DNA from: JBAUHN01 sp049680295
Lineage (GTDB): Bacteria; Pseudomonadota; Alphaproteobacteria; Rhodobacterales; Rhodobacteraceae
Direction of reading: 5' to 3'
NCBI GenBank assembly: GCA_049680295.1
Contig: JBAUHN010000035.1
Coordinates: 1 to 14,822 of the forward strand
Length of the DNA stretch: 14,822 nucleotides
Position numbers and translations under genes: made by a program
Notes under the pieces: generated by a model
Database searches by the model: none
Seen by the model: only the letters and a program-made list of their open reading frames with translations
What the model was told of the DNA's origin: nothing
Shown here: positions 6,561-13,506 of the stretch, piece by piece
Layout of the letters: the number at the start of each line of letters is the position of its first letter
How positions within the stretch are numbered: the stretch's first letter is position 1

Positions 6561-7760
6561 ATGAAGACACTAACGCGGTTCGCCGCTTCTTTTGCTGTTT
6601 CTATTGCAATGGCAGGGGCTGCTTGGGCTCAGGACCCGATCAAAATAGCCTTGATACACGGCTTGTCCGGTTCCAGCTTTGAAGCATTCTCAAAACAAGC
6701 GCAGACTGGTTTTGAATTGGGTCTGGAATATGCCACTGGCGGCACAAACGAGGTCAAAGGCCGCCCGATCGAAGTGATCATCAAGGACACCCAGTTCAAA
6801 CCGGATGTGGCCCGCGCTGTTCTGGCCGAAGCTTACGGCGATGACGACGTGTTGCTGGCCGTTGGTGCCACCTCATCCGGCGTGACCAAAGGCATGCTGC
6901 CGATTGCCGAGGAATACGAGAAAATCCTGATTGTCGAGCCTGCTGTCGCTGACAGTCTGACCGGGCCTGACAGCAACCGCTATATCTTCAAAACATCGCG
7001 CAATTCGTCAATGGATATGCAGGCTCAGGCGCTTGCGCTCAAACCTGACGAGAACCTGTTTGTTGCTACTCTGGCCGAAGATTATGCCTTTGGCCGTGAC
7101 GGTATCAATGCGTTCAAGGCAGCTTTGGAGGGCAGCGGTGCAACGGTTGTCACTGAAGAGTTTGTGCCTCAGGGGACCGCAGATTTTACTGCCGCGACGG
7201 AACGCATGTTTAATGCGTTGAAGGACAAAGAAGGCCGCAAGGTCATTCTGGTTTATGTCGCGGGTGGTGGTGATGCACCGGGCAAGATCCAGGCGCTGGA
7301 TCCGGATCGCTACGGGATCGAGCTTTCCATGGGTGGTCACATCCTGCCGGTTCTGCCTACTTACAAGCGGTTCCCCGGCATGGAAGGTGCGGTCTATTAC
7401 TACTATGAAGCCTACGACAATCCGGTGAACAAGTGGCTGGTGGATACGCATCAGGAACGCTTTGACGGCCCGCCGGACTTCTTCACAGCTGGTGGCATGG
7501 CCGCAGCTTTGGCTGTAGTCAAAGCGCTGGAAACAGCAACAAGCTATGAGACCGAAGATCTGATCGCCGCGATGGAAGGCATGTCATGGGAAACCCCCAA
7601 GGGTGAAATGACCTTCCGCCCCGAAGACCATCAGGCATTGCAATCCATGGTGCATTTCAAAATTCGTGTTGATGACGATGTGGCATGGGCCATCCCCGAA
7701 CTGGTTCGCATCATCGAAGCAGACGAGATGAACATCCCTGTTGGTCGTACAAACGACTGA
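6561..7760 (+). CDS. Branched-chain amino acid/amide-type ABC transporter substrate-binding protein
   Basis: This is a periplasmic binding protein of the Liv/amide (type I, Peripla_BP_6) class, 399 residues, about the usual size. Residues 1-23 form a Sec signal peptide (MKTLTRF, hydrophobic core, AWA cleavage site). The mature chain starts QDPIKIALIHGLSGSSFEAF, the family's ligand-domain opening. Later landmarks are NEVKGRPIEVIIKD, DPDRYG and FFTAGGMAAALAVVKALE. The ATG at 6561 is chosen for GGAGG 5 nt upstream and for placing the signal peptide at the N-terminus; the upstream in-frame ATG at 6525 would bury it. It is first in the operon with LivG, LivF, LivH, LivM homologues and an alpha/beta hydrolase. 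The class binds leucine, amides, urea, aromatic acids and other small acids, so the ligand is not predicted. Confidence 0.93.
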   Translation: MKTLTRFAASFAVSIAMAGAAWAQDPIKIALIHGLSGSSFEAFSKQAQTGFELGLEYATGGTNEVKGRPIEVIIKDTQFKPDVARAVLAEAYGDDDVLLAVGATSSGVTKGMLPIAEEYEKILIVEPAVADSLTGPDSNRYIFKTSRNSSMDMQAQALALKPDENLFVATLAEDYAFGRDGINAFKAALEGSGATVVTEEFVPQGTADFTAATERMFNALKDKEGRKVILVYVAGGGDAPGKIQALDPDRYGIELSMGGHILPVLPTYKRFPGMEGAVYYYYEAYDNPVNKWLVDTHQERFDGPPDFFTAGGMAAALAVVKALETATSYETEDLIAAMEGMSWETPKGEMTFRPEDHQALQSMVHFKIRVDDDVAWAIPELVRIIEADEMNIPVGRTND

Positions 7761-7768
7761 CCACCTGG

Positions 7769-7796
7769 TCCGGCCCGCACCCGTTTGCGGGCCGGA
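7769..7796 (+). terminator. Strong intercistronic hairpin after the binding-protein gene
   Basis: TCCGGCCCGCA (7769-7779) and TGCGGGCCGGA (7786-7796) are perfectly complementary 11-bp arms around a 6-nt loop, 8 bp after the stop codon. The following bases are CACTTTA and not a proper U-run, so it is probably a partial terminator or a 3'-end stabiliser. Either role would leave more binding-protein message than permease and ATPase message, a common arrangement in importer operons. Confidence 0.6.
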
Positions 7797-7823
7797 CACT
7801 TTAGCGAAATGCAGCAATCTCCC

Positions 7824-8591
7824 ATGTCACAGCCGTCTCTTACAACGACCGATCTGACGATCCGTTTCGGTGGCCATGTCGCGGTCAATCAGGTCACTTG
7901 CGCCTTTCATCCGGGCGAAACAACAGTGATTGTCGGACCGAACGGGGCAGGCAAAACGACCTACTTCAACTTGATTTCCGGCCAGCTTTTTGCGTCATCG
8001 GGCACGGTCCACAAGGGCGATACAGACATAACCACTCTTTCGCCTTCATCGCGGGCGCGTCACGGCATCGGGCGGGCGTTTCAGCTGACCAATCTCTTTC
8101 CTCATCTCACTGTTCTGGAAAATATCCGCCTTGCCGTTCAGGCCCGTGCAGGTGCTGGCTGGGGCCTGTTTCGCCCGGCCACGCAATTGACCGAACTGAA
8201 AGCCACATCTGAAAAATTCCTTGATGCCGCGCATCTGAACGACAAGGCCTATATGCCTGCCGCCGCCCTGCCCCATGGCGATCAGCGCAAGCTTGAGGTG
8301 GCACTGCTGATGGCGATGGAACCCGATATCTATATGTTCGATGAACCCACTGCCGGCATGTCGCTGGATCAGGCCCCCGCCGTGCTGGACCTGATTGCAC
8401 AGATCAAGTCCGACCCGACGAAAACGGTTCTGCTGGTCGAGCACAAGATGGATGTAGTGCGTGCCTTGGCCGACAGGATTATCGTGTTGCACAACGGAGA
8501 ACTGCTGGCCGATGGCGCGCCCGATGAAGTCATGGCGAGCCAGATCGTGCGCGATGTCTATCTTGGCGCCGCAACGGAGGAAACGGCGTGA
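7824..8591 (+). CDS. livG: Liv-type ABC transporter ATP-binding protein (LivG-like)
   Basis: This is the first of two ATPases of the importer, 255 residues from the ATG at 7824. The motifs are Walker A GPNGAGKTT (38-46), Q-loop Q87 in RAFQLTNLFP, a divergent signature LPHGDQRKLE (149-158) where LivG usually has L-S-Y-G-x-Q-R-x-L-E, Walker B IYMFDEP (169-175), and the H-loop histidine in LVEHKMD (207). The pattern RAFQ followed by LTVLENIRLA marks it as LivG and not LivF. An in-frame ATG at 7809 would add five residues; neither has a clear ribosome-binding site, so translation may depend on the preceding hairpin or on reinitiation. Its end overlaps the next gene by 4 bp (GTGA). The symbol names the family and does not imply leucine as substrate. 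Confidence 0.92.
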   Translation: MSQPSLTTTDLTIRFGGHVAVNQVTCAFHPGETTVIVGPNGAGKTTYFNLISGQLFASSGTVHKGDTDITTLSPSSRARHGIGRAFQLTNLFPHLTVLENIRLAVQARAGAGWGLFRPATQLTELKATSEKFLDAAHLNDKAYMPAAALPHGDQRKLEVALLMAMEPDIYMFDEPTAGMSLDQAPAVLDLIAQIKSDPTKTVLLVEHKMDVVRALADRIIVLHNGELLADGAPDEVMASQIVRDVYLGAATEETA

Positions 8592-9292
8592 CATTGTTGT
8601 CCGTTCAGAACATGAAAACCGACATTGGCCAATACGCTGTGCTCCACAACATCAGCTTTGATGTGCCGGAAGGTGGCGTGTTTGTTCTTCTGGGCCGCAA
8701 TGGCGCGGGCAAGACAACAACGCTGCGCTCGATTATGGGGCTTTGGCAGCCCTCGCCCAATTCGGTTACCTTTGAGGGCCAGGACATTGCCGGCATGGGC
8801 ACCGCAGATATTGCCCGCAAAGGCATCGCCTATGTGCCCGAGAACATGGGGATCTTTGGCGGTCTCACGATCGAAGAGAACCTCGTCCTCGCCACCGCCA
8901 GGGGCAAATTTGACCCAACGCGGCTGCAACGCATTTATGATCTGTTTCCCGCACTTGAGCGGTTCTGGTCAAAACAGGCATGGAGCCTGTCAGGTGGGCA
9001 AAAGCAGATGCTCGCCGTGGCGCGCGCAATTATCGAGCCGCGTGCGTTGATCCTGATTGACGAGCCGACCAAGGGATTGGCCCCGTCAATTGTAGCGGCG
9101 ATGGGCGACGTATTTCGCGAGATTTCCCAGACCACAACCATTCTGCTGGTCGAACAAAACTTCAACTTTGCCCGCAGCCTTGGCCGCGACATGGCGGTGA
9201 TTGAGGATGGCCGCGTAGTACACAGCGGTTCAATGGCCGACTTCGCCGCTGACACAGACCTGCAAGGTCAGCTTTTGGGCCTGTCCGCATGA
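8588..9292 (+). CDS. livF: Liv-type ABC transporter ATP-binding protein (LivF-like)
   Basis: This is the second importer ATPase, 234 residues, the usual LivF size. The motifs are Walker A GRNGAGKTT (36-44), YVPENMGIFGGLTIEENL (82-99, the LivF-specific stretch in place of a classical Q-loop), signature LSGGQKQ (134-140), Walker B ALILIDEP (153-160), and VEQN where most ABC ATPases have a histidine, which is normal for LivF. The start is a GTG overlapping the LivG stop (GTGA), with GGAGG upstream inside the LivG end, so translation is coupled. The stop overlaps the next start (ATGA). Confidence 0.93.
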   Translation: MTLLSVQNMKTDIGQYAVLHNISFDVPEGGVFVLLGRNGAGKTTTLRSIMGLWQPSPNSVTFEGQDIAGMGTADIARKGIAYVPENMGIFGGLTIEENLVLATARGKFDPTRLQRIYDLFPALERFWSKQAWSLSGGQKQMLAVARAIIEPRALILIDEPTKGLAPSIVAAMGDVFREISQTTTILLVEQNFNFARSLGRDMAVIEDGRVVHSGSMADFAADTDLQGQLLGLSA

Positions 9293-10293
9293 GGGATTTT
9301 ATGGAAAACATTTCCGACACGCTGGCCCGGCTTGGCGGCGTTAACCTGCTGCCTGTGGCTTTGGCCGCGATCGCGTTTGTGCTGATCGGCACACCATCAT
9401 CATGGGTCACGCTGACCATCGCAGGCCTGTCGATGGGCATGATGGTGTTTCTTATGGCCTCTGGCCTTAGCCTTGTCTTTGGCTTGATGGACGTGATGAA
9501 CTTTGGCCATTCCGCCTTTGTCAGCTTTGGCGCATTTGTCGCGGCAAGCGTGTTGGCCGCTTTGGGCAGTTGGCTTGGCAGCGACAGTATCCTTCTTGCC
9601 TCTGCAGCACTTGGCCTTGCGATGCTCGCAGCCATTGCCTTTGGCCTCGCTGCTGGCTTGTTCTTTGAAACCGTCATTATCCGGCCTGTTTACCGCGACC
9701 ATTTGCGACAAATCCTGATCACGATGGGCGCATTGATTGTGTCCGAACAGATCATCCTTGCGGTTTGGGGCGGCACCCCAGTCACTGTTCTGCGCCCCAG
9801 CTTTCTGGAGGGCGCGTGGATCATTGGCGACGTAAGCATCGAAATCTACCGCGTCTTTGCCTTTTGCATCGGTGCTGCGGTCTTTGCCGGCCTTCTGGTG
9901 CTGCTCAATCGCACCCGTGTCGGGCTGCTAATCCGTGCGGGTGTCGAAAACCGGGAAATGGTTGAGAGCCTCGGTTTCAAGATTAACCGATTGTTCATCG
10001 GCGTGTTCATGCTGGGGTCGGCCCTGGCCGCTTTGGGCGGTGCGATGTGGGCGGGCTATGAGACCCTGATCACCCCTGCCTTGGGTGGTGAAATGATGAT
10101 TGTGGTGTTCATCGTGGTGATCATCGGCGGGCTTGGATCCATCGAAGGCACGCTTTTGGGCGCGATCATTGTTGGGCTGACCGCCAATTACATCGGCTAC
10201 CTCGCCCCGAAACTCGCGCTGGCGTCGAACATGATCCTGATGATGGCAATTCTGATGTGGCGGCCCAGCGGGTTGCGCCCGGCGGTGAAGTAA
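9289..10293 (+). CDS. livH: Liv-type ABC transporter permease (LivH-like)
   Basis: This inner-membrane permease has 334 residues and about eight hydrophobic segments. The characteristic stretches are MASGLSLVFGLMDVMNFGHSAF (central F-G-L-M-D-V-M-N-F-G-H-S-A-F), RPVYRDHLRQILITMGA, RVGLLIRAGVENREMVESLG (the cytoplasmic loop contacting the ATPase), and GGLGSIEGTLLGAIIVG near the C-terminus. These are diagnostic of the BPD_transp_2 LivH branch. The start is the ATG at 9289 (ATGA overlap with LivF). A second ATG at 9301, with GAGGG in front, is an equally good alternative that removes four residues. LivM follows after 1 bp. Confidence 0.92.
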   Translation: MRDFMENISDTLARLGGVNLLPVALAAIAFVLIGTPSSWVTLTIAGLSMGMMVFLMASGLSLVFGLMDVMNFGHSAFVSFGAFVAASVLAALGSWLGSDSILLASAALGLAMLAAIAFGLAAGLFFETVIIRPVYRDHLRQILITMGALIVSEQIILAVWGGTPVTVLRPSFLEGAWIIGDVSIEIYRVFAFCIGAAVFAGLLVLLNRTRVGLLIRAGVENREMVESLGFKINRLFIGVFMLGSALAALGGAMWAGYETLITPALGGEMMIVVFIVVIIGGLGSIEGTLLGAIIVGLTANYIGYLAPKLALASNMILMMAILMWRPSGLRPAVK

Positions 10294-10294
10294 C

Positions 10295-11371
10295 ATGGCG
10301 CAAATGAAAGACACCTACGGCACATTGGCCGTCAAAGCCGTGATGCTGGTCATCGCCACGCTCTTGTTGTTTGCGCCGTTCTTGTTTCAGGACGTGCGGG
10401 CGTTGGAGGTTGCGGCACGGATCTGTATCTTCATCGTTTTGGTCGCCAGTTATGACCTGTTGATCGGCTACACCGGCATCGTCAGCTTTGCCCATACAAT
10501 GTTCTTTGGTTTTGGATCATATGGTGCTGCTATTGCGCTCAGACAGATGGGGCCTGGGTGGGATTCTGTCGCACTTGGCACTTTGGCAGGTGTGCTGGTT
10601 TCCCTTGTTGTGGCTACGGTCATTGGCGTGATCAGCCTGCGCGTCAAAGCGATCTTTTTTGCCATGATTACACTTGCTGCGGCCTCGGTCGTATTGGTGC
10701 TGGCATCGCAATTGTCGCAGTTGACAGGTGGCGAGGACGGTATCACCTATCGCGCACCGGACCTTTTCAAAACGGCCACCAAGCTGATGGTGGATGACGA
10801 CGGCAAAGTCGTGCGCTGGTTCGGCGTCAGGTTGAATGGCAAGCTGGCCGGTTATTACTTTGTGTTTTGCTCGTCTCTGGCGCTGTTCCTCGTCATGTTG
10901 CGGATCACTGTGTCTCCATTGGGCACTGTCCTCAAAGCGATCCGCGAGAATGAATCGCGTGCCGAAGCCATTGGCTACCGCGTCGTTGCCTACCGCACCT
11001 TTGTCTTTTGCCTGTCTGCTGTTGCCGCGTCGCTGGCCGGGTCGATCTATGCAGTTTGGCTCAAATACACCGGTCCTGATACCGCCCTGTCGTTTGCAAT
11101 CATGATTGATATTCTGCTGATGGTGGTGATTGGCGGAATGGGCACAATGTGGGGCGCGGTGATTGGCGCGGTTATGATGGTCATGGCGCAATATTATTTG
11201 CGTGATTTGATGGGTGTCGCCTCCGAAGCCACGGCTGGCATTCCTTTGTTGTCGGAACTTCTTGCACCGGATCGTTGGCTGTTCTGGCTTGGTATTATCT
11301 TCATCCTCTTGGTGTATTTCTTCCCTCGCGGGATTGCGGGAACGCTCATGACAAAAGGCGCGCGCACATGA
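10295..11371 (+). CDS. livM: Liv-type ABC transporter permease (LivM-like)
   Basis: This is the partner inner-membrane permease, 358 residues. It opens with an N-terminal membrane segment, followed by the LivM signature region ASYDLLIGYTGIVSFAHTMFFG and FAMITLAAASVVL, a periplasmic loop with GGEDGITYR, the cytoplasmic coupling loop SPLGTVLKAIRENESRAEAIG, and GGMGTMWGAVIGAV near the C-terminus. The start is 1 bp after the LivH stop, with only a weak ribosome-binding site, so translation is likely coupled. Its stop overlaps the hydrolase start (ATGA), so the enzyme belongs to the same transcript. Confidence 0.92.
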   Translation: MAQMKDTYGTLAVKAVMLVIATLLLFAPFLFQDVRALEVAARICIFIVLVASYDLLIGYTGIVSFAHTMFFGFGSYGAAIALRQMGPGWDSVALGTLAGVLVSLVVATVIGVISLRVKAIFFAMITLAAASVVLVLASQLSQLTGGEDGITYRAPDLFKTATKLMVDDDGKVVRWFGVRLNGKLAGYYFVFCSSLALFLVMLRITVSPLGTVLKAIRENESRAEAIGYRVVAYRTFVFCLSAVAASLAGSIYAVWLKYTGPDTALSFAIMIDILLMVVIGGMGTMWGAVIGAVMMVMAQYYLRDLMGVASEATAGIPLLSELLAPDRWLFWLGIIFILLVYFFPRGIAGTLMTKGART

Positions 11372-12213
11372 CAGCGCCGCATTTTTCTTTTGTGCCGGTG
11401 CTGAATCATGAGATTCATGTGACGGAATGGGGTGACCCCAGCGCGCCTGCCCTGTTTATGATGCATGGTTTGGCACGCACCGGGCGCGATTTTGACGAAC
11501 TGGCAGCGGCTTTGTCAGATCGGTATCATGTCCTGTGCCCCGATATGATCGGACGTGGTTTGTCGAGTTGGTCAGCAAACCCATCAACCGAGTACCGAAT
11601 TGAATATTACGCCGCTATCACCCTGGCTTTGCTGGATCAGCTTGGCATTGATCAAACTGCATGGATTGGCACGTCAATGGGCGGGCAAATCGGGATGCGC
11701 ATCGCCTCGGACAATCATCGCGACAAACTGTCCTGTTTGCTCATTAATGACATCGGCCCAGAGGTGCCCGAAACCGTGATCAAGCGCATACTGGCGTATG
11801 TTGGCAATCCGCCAACCTTCAAAACGCATGCCGAAGCAGAAACTTGGCTGCGCAGTACGTACACACCGTTTGGGCCAGCATCAGAAGTGTTTTGGCAACG
11901 GATGGCCCGAACCTCGTTGCGTCGGCAGTCAAACGGGTCACTGACAATGCACTATGATCCCGCGATTACCCGCCAATTTGTGGATGCGCCACAGGAAATG
12001 ACCTGCTGGGACAGCTGGAATAAAATCACCACCCCTACACATGTTTTCTTCGGCGCCCAATCTGATCTTCTGGAGTCGGACATTCTGGCCAGGATGATGA
12101 CCACAGGGCCGCAACCAGATCACACCTCGTTTCCCGATTGCGGCCATGCCCCCACTTTGTCGCGCCGTTCAGACATCGCGCTGGTGGGCAGAATTCTCGA
12201 AAAAGCGCATTGA
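11368..12213 (+). CDS. Alpha/beta-fold hydrolase co-transcribed with the Liv-type importer
   Basis: This is a 281-residue cytoplasmic enzyme with no signal peptide and the standard alpha/beta-hydrolase order. It shows the oxyanion-hole motif MMHGLARTG (31-39), nucleophile elbow GTSMGG (101-106, Ser103), a helical cap around 130-210, an acid after strand 7 in FFGAQSDLL (Asp233), and catalytic histidine in CGHAPTL (His260). The ATG at 11368 overlaps the LivM TGA, so coupled translation fixes the start; the longer frame from 11275 lies inside LivM and is rejected. Its place as last gene of the operon suggests it acts on the imported solute or a product, as an esterase, lactonase, enol-lactonase or C-C hydrolase. 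Sequence alone does not choose among these. Confidence 0.9.
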   Translation: MTAPHFSFVPVLNHEIHVTEWGDPSAPALFMMHGLARTGRDFDELAAALSDRYHVLCPDMIGRGLSSWSANPSTEYRIEYYAAITLALLDQLGIDQTAWIGTSMGGQIGMRIASDNHRDKLSCLLINDIGPEVPETVIKRILAYVGNPPTFKTHAEAETWLRSTYTPFGPASEVFWQRMARTSLRRQSNGSLTMHYDPAITRQFVDAPQEMTCWDSWNKITTPTHVFFGAQSDLLESDILARMMTTGPQPDHTSFPDCGHAPTLSRRSDIALVGRILEKAH

Positions 12214-12295
12214 ACACGGCGCAATTACATTGGTTTCTCAAGATACGGCTTTTCCAAGGCCTCGTTAAAAATCAATGCTATACTCTTTGACCAGA

Positions 12296-12474
12296 CAAGT
12301 TTCACAACTCATGTTCGACATAATCCGGATAAGTCCGGCAATGGCGTCGGAGGGTGAGAATTTTGACAATGCAATATGTGAAAGTTTCTTTGCTACCTTC
12401 AAATGTAAGTTAGGGTCAGGATCCTAGCAGATCGCTGCAAGATTGCGACCAAGGCCGAAGCTCGTGCGGCAATA
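12296..12474 (+). pseudogene. IS3-family transposase (OrfB) remnant
   Basis: No intact gene exists here, but the plus strand preserves the C-terminal region of an IS3-type OrfB integrase. From about 12329 the frame reads ISPAMASEGENF and DNAICESFFATFKCKL, matching the family's S-M-(x)n-Y-D-N-A-x-x-E-S-F-F-A-x-L-x-x-E-L around the catalytic glutamate. It stops at TAG 12425-12427. In another frame homology resumes at 12430-12474 as DRCKIATKAEARAAI, matching the D-R-x-x-x-x-T-K-A-E-A-R segment that follows in intact relatives. The reading frame is therefore shifted by a small indel. The G-W-Y-N-P tail is missing. This is a relic of about 60 codons ending 59 bp from the 3' end of the tRNA-Ser gene. 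The 82 bp before it, back to the hydrolase stop, show nothing recognisable. Confidence 0.72.
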
Positions 12475-12533
12475 CCCGGCAACGATCAATTGCGTGCTGG
12501 AAAAGAGAAGGAAGTGACAAAGATTGGGGTCCG

Positions 12534-12623
12534 TGGCGGAGCGACAGGGATTCGAACCCTGGAGACGGTCTCCCGCCTACACACTTTCCAGGCGTGCGCC
12601 TTCGACCACTCGGCCACCGCTCC
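12534..12623 (-). tRNA. tRNA-Ser(GGA)
   Basis: The 90-nt minus-strand gene folds as a class II tRNA with the CCA end encoded (12534-12536). The acceptor stem pairs GGAGCGG with the 3' CGCTCC plus a closing G-U. The D-arm has GGCCGAGTGGTCGAAGGC, the anticodon stem is CACGC/GTGTG around loop CTGGAAA (anticodon GGA), followed by a long variable arm (GGCGGGAGACCGTC region) and a T-arm with GGTTCGAATCC. The long variable arm and the GGA anticodon identify serine, decoding UCC and UCU. Short protein-like frames across this stretch are translation artefacts. Confidence 0.96.
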
Positions 12624-12632
12624 GTCCGGGCG

Positions 12633-12661
12633 GTTTAGCCTGCGCAGTCGGGTTTTTGCAA
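12633..12661 (-). promoter_or_regulatory. Probable sigma-70-type promoter of tRNA-Ser
   Basis: On the minus strand TTGCAA (12656-12661) is followed after exactly 17 bp by CTAAAC (12633-12638), with the mature tRNA 5' end 9 bp further. Spacing and position suit a housekeeping promoter; the -10 match is only moderate. Confidence 0.5.
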
Positions 12662-12679
12662 GGGGCAATTATGCAGCTT

Positions 12680-12780
12680 GAGCTTAAAGCACTTCGATTG
12701 ATACCAGAAACCCTCAACGCTGCTTGAAACCAAGGATTTCAACGCGTTAGGTGATACATAATGTTTCAAGTCAAAGTTGA
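12680..12780 (-). repeat. Palindromic dispersed repeat, copy B (inverted relative to copy A)
   Basis: This stretch, read on the minus strand, aligns without gaps to 5746-5846 at about 76% identity. It shares cores such as GTTGAAATCCTTG and a TATCA/CTAACG block. The long arms seen in copy A are partly degraded here, but a shorter stem is perfect: CTTGAAAC with GTTTCAAG. At one of its pairs copy A has C-G and copy B has T-A, a compensatory change. The repeat starts 6 bp after the stop of the AlaX-type gene and ends upstream of the tRNA-Ser promoter. It has many stops in every frame, so it is not coding. Confidence 0.72.
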
Positions 12781-12786
12781 AGCGTT

Positions 12787-13506
12787 TTAGTTGTCGAGAT
12801 GCAGGTAAATCCGCCGGTTCATCTGGCCTTTTTTCTGCACTTTCCCCAGCCGCACCCGTCCGATTTCGCCCAAAGTAGCCACATGGGTTCCGCCGCAAGG
12901 TTGCAGATCAATCGGGGACGCGCGATCGCCGATGCAGATCAGGCGGACCGGCCCTGCGTCCCTTGGCGGTTGCACGGTCAGCGTCTTGACCAACTCTGGC
13001 GCGGCGTCCAGGTCCGCCCAGGTGATCCAGTCCTCGGTCACGGCTGCGTCCAATGCGATCAGGTCGGTCAGTGCCTGCTGCACACGGTCTTTATCCTCAA
13101 GCGCCTCAGGCATATTGAAATCAAGCCGCCCATGCGCCATGTCGACGGCCCCGCCGGTCACACCGAACGGCACGACCTTGGACAAAAGATGCAAGGCGGT
13201 ATGCACGCGCATGTGCCGGTGCCGGCGTTCCCAATCCAGCGATTGCCCGACTTCCTGCCCCAGGGCAGGCAAAGCCGCAGGTTCAGCCGGCACCAGGATG
13301 ATCGCACCGTCTGGCCCTTTGAGAGCGGTGGCAATGCGCAGCGACGTATCATTCCAACGCAATATGCCGCTGTCGCCGGGCTGCCCGCCGCCGGTTGGGA
13401 AGAAAACGCTGGCATCCAGAATGATGCCACCTTCGGCAGTGTGGCCCGTCACGGTTGCAGATGCGTCGCGCAAATAGGCATCATCGCGATATAACGGATG
13501 GGTCAT
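12787..13506 (-). CDS. AlaX-type alanyl-tRNA editing protein
   Basis: This free-standing trans-editing factor is related to the editing domain of alanyl-tRNA synthetase and hydrolyses mischarged tRNA-Ala (Ser- or Gly-tRNA-Ala) in the cytoplasm. Its 239 residues show the N-terminal glycine-rich strand FFPTGGGQPGDSG (35-47), the zinc/catalytic motif HTALH (102-106) and the second half CGGTHV (204-209, Cys204 and His208), which together supply the metal ligands. The N-terminal domain makes it AlaX-M-like and not the minimal AlaX-S. The start at 13506 overlaps the upstream channel gene stop by 4 bp (ATGA), so the two genes are translationally coupled. The function of the pair together is not obvious. 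Family assignment is firm. Confidence 0.93.
   Translation of the reverse strand: MTHPLYRDDAYLRDASATVTGHTAEGGIILDASVFFPTGGGQPGDSGILRWNDTSLRIATALKGPDGAIILVPAEPAALPALGQEVGQSLDWERRHRHMRVHTALHLLSKVVPFGVTGGAVDMAHGRLDFNMPEALEDKDRVQQALTDLIALDAAVTEDWITWADLDAAPELVKTLTVQPPRDAGPVRLICIGDRASPIDLQPCGGTHVATLGEIGRVRLGKVQKKGQMNRRIYLHLDN

Noticed and set aside
10517..11191. 224-residue minus-strand open frame inside the LivM-like gene
   Set aside because: It is antisense shadow coding of a membrane protein, with low-complexity His/Gln/Asn/Arg composition and no domain.
12534..12551. tRNA-Ser 3' end as an attachment site with a second copy delimiting an island
   Set aside because: I could not find a duplicate of the tRNA 3' segment elsewhere in the window and there is no integrase gene; an att pair is not supported here.
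12490..12681. Short plus- and minus-strand protein frames over the tRNA (containing ATGIRTLETVSRLHTF-like text)
   Set aside because: This is a translation of tRNA-Ser, a common false gene call; the cloverleaf explains the sequence.
12799..13494. 231-residue plus-strand frame opposite the AlaX gene, and a similar 203-residue frame at 13455-14066 opposite the MscS gene
   Set aside because: The minus-strand proteins have clear family motifs and overlapping starts; the plus-strand frames lack any and are complements.
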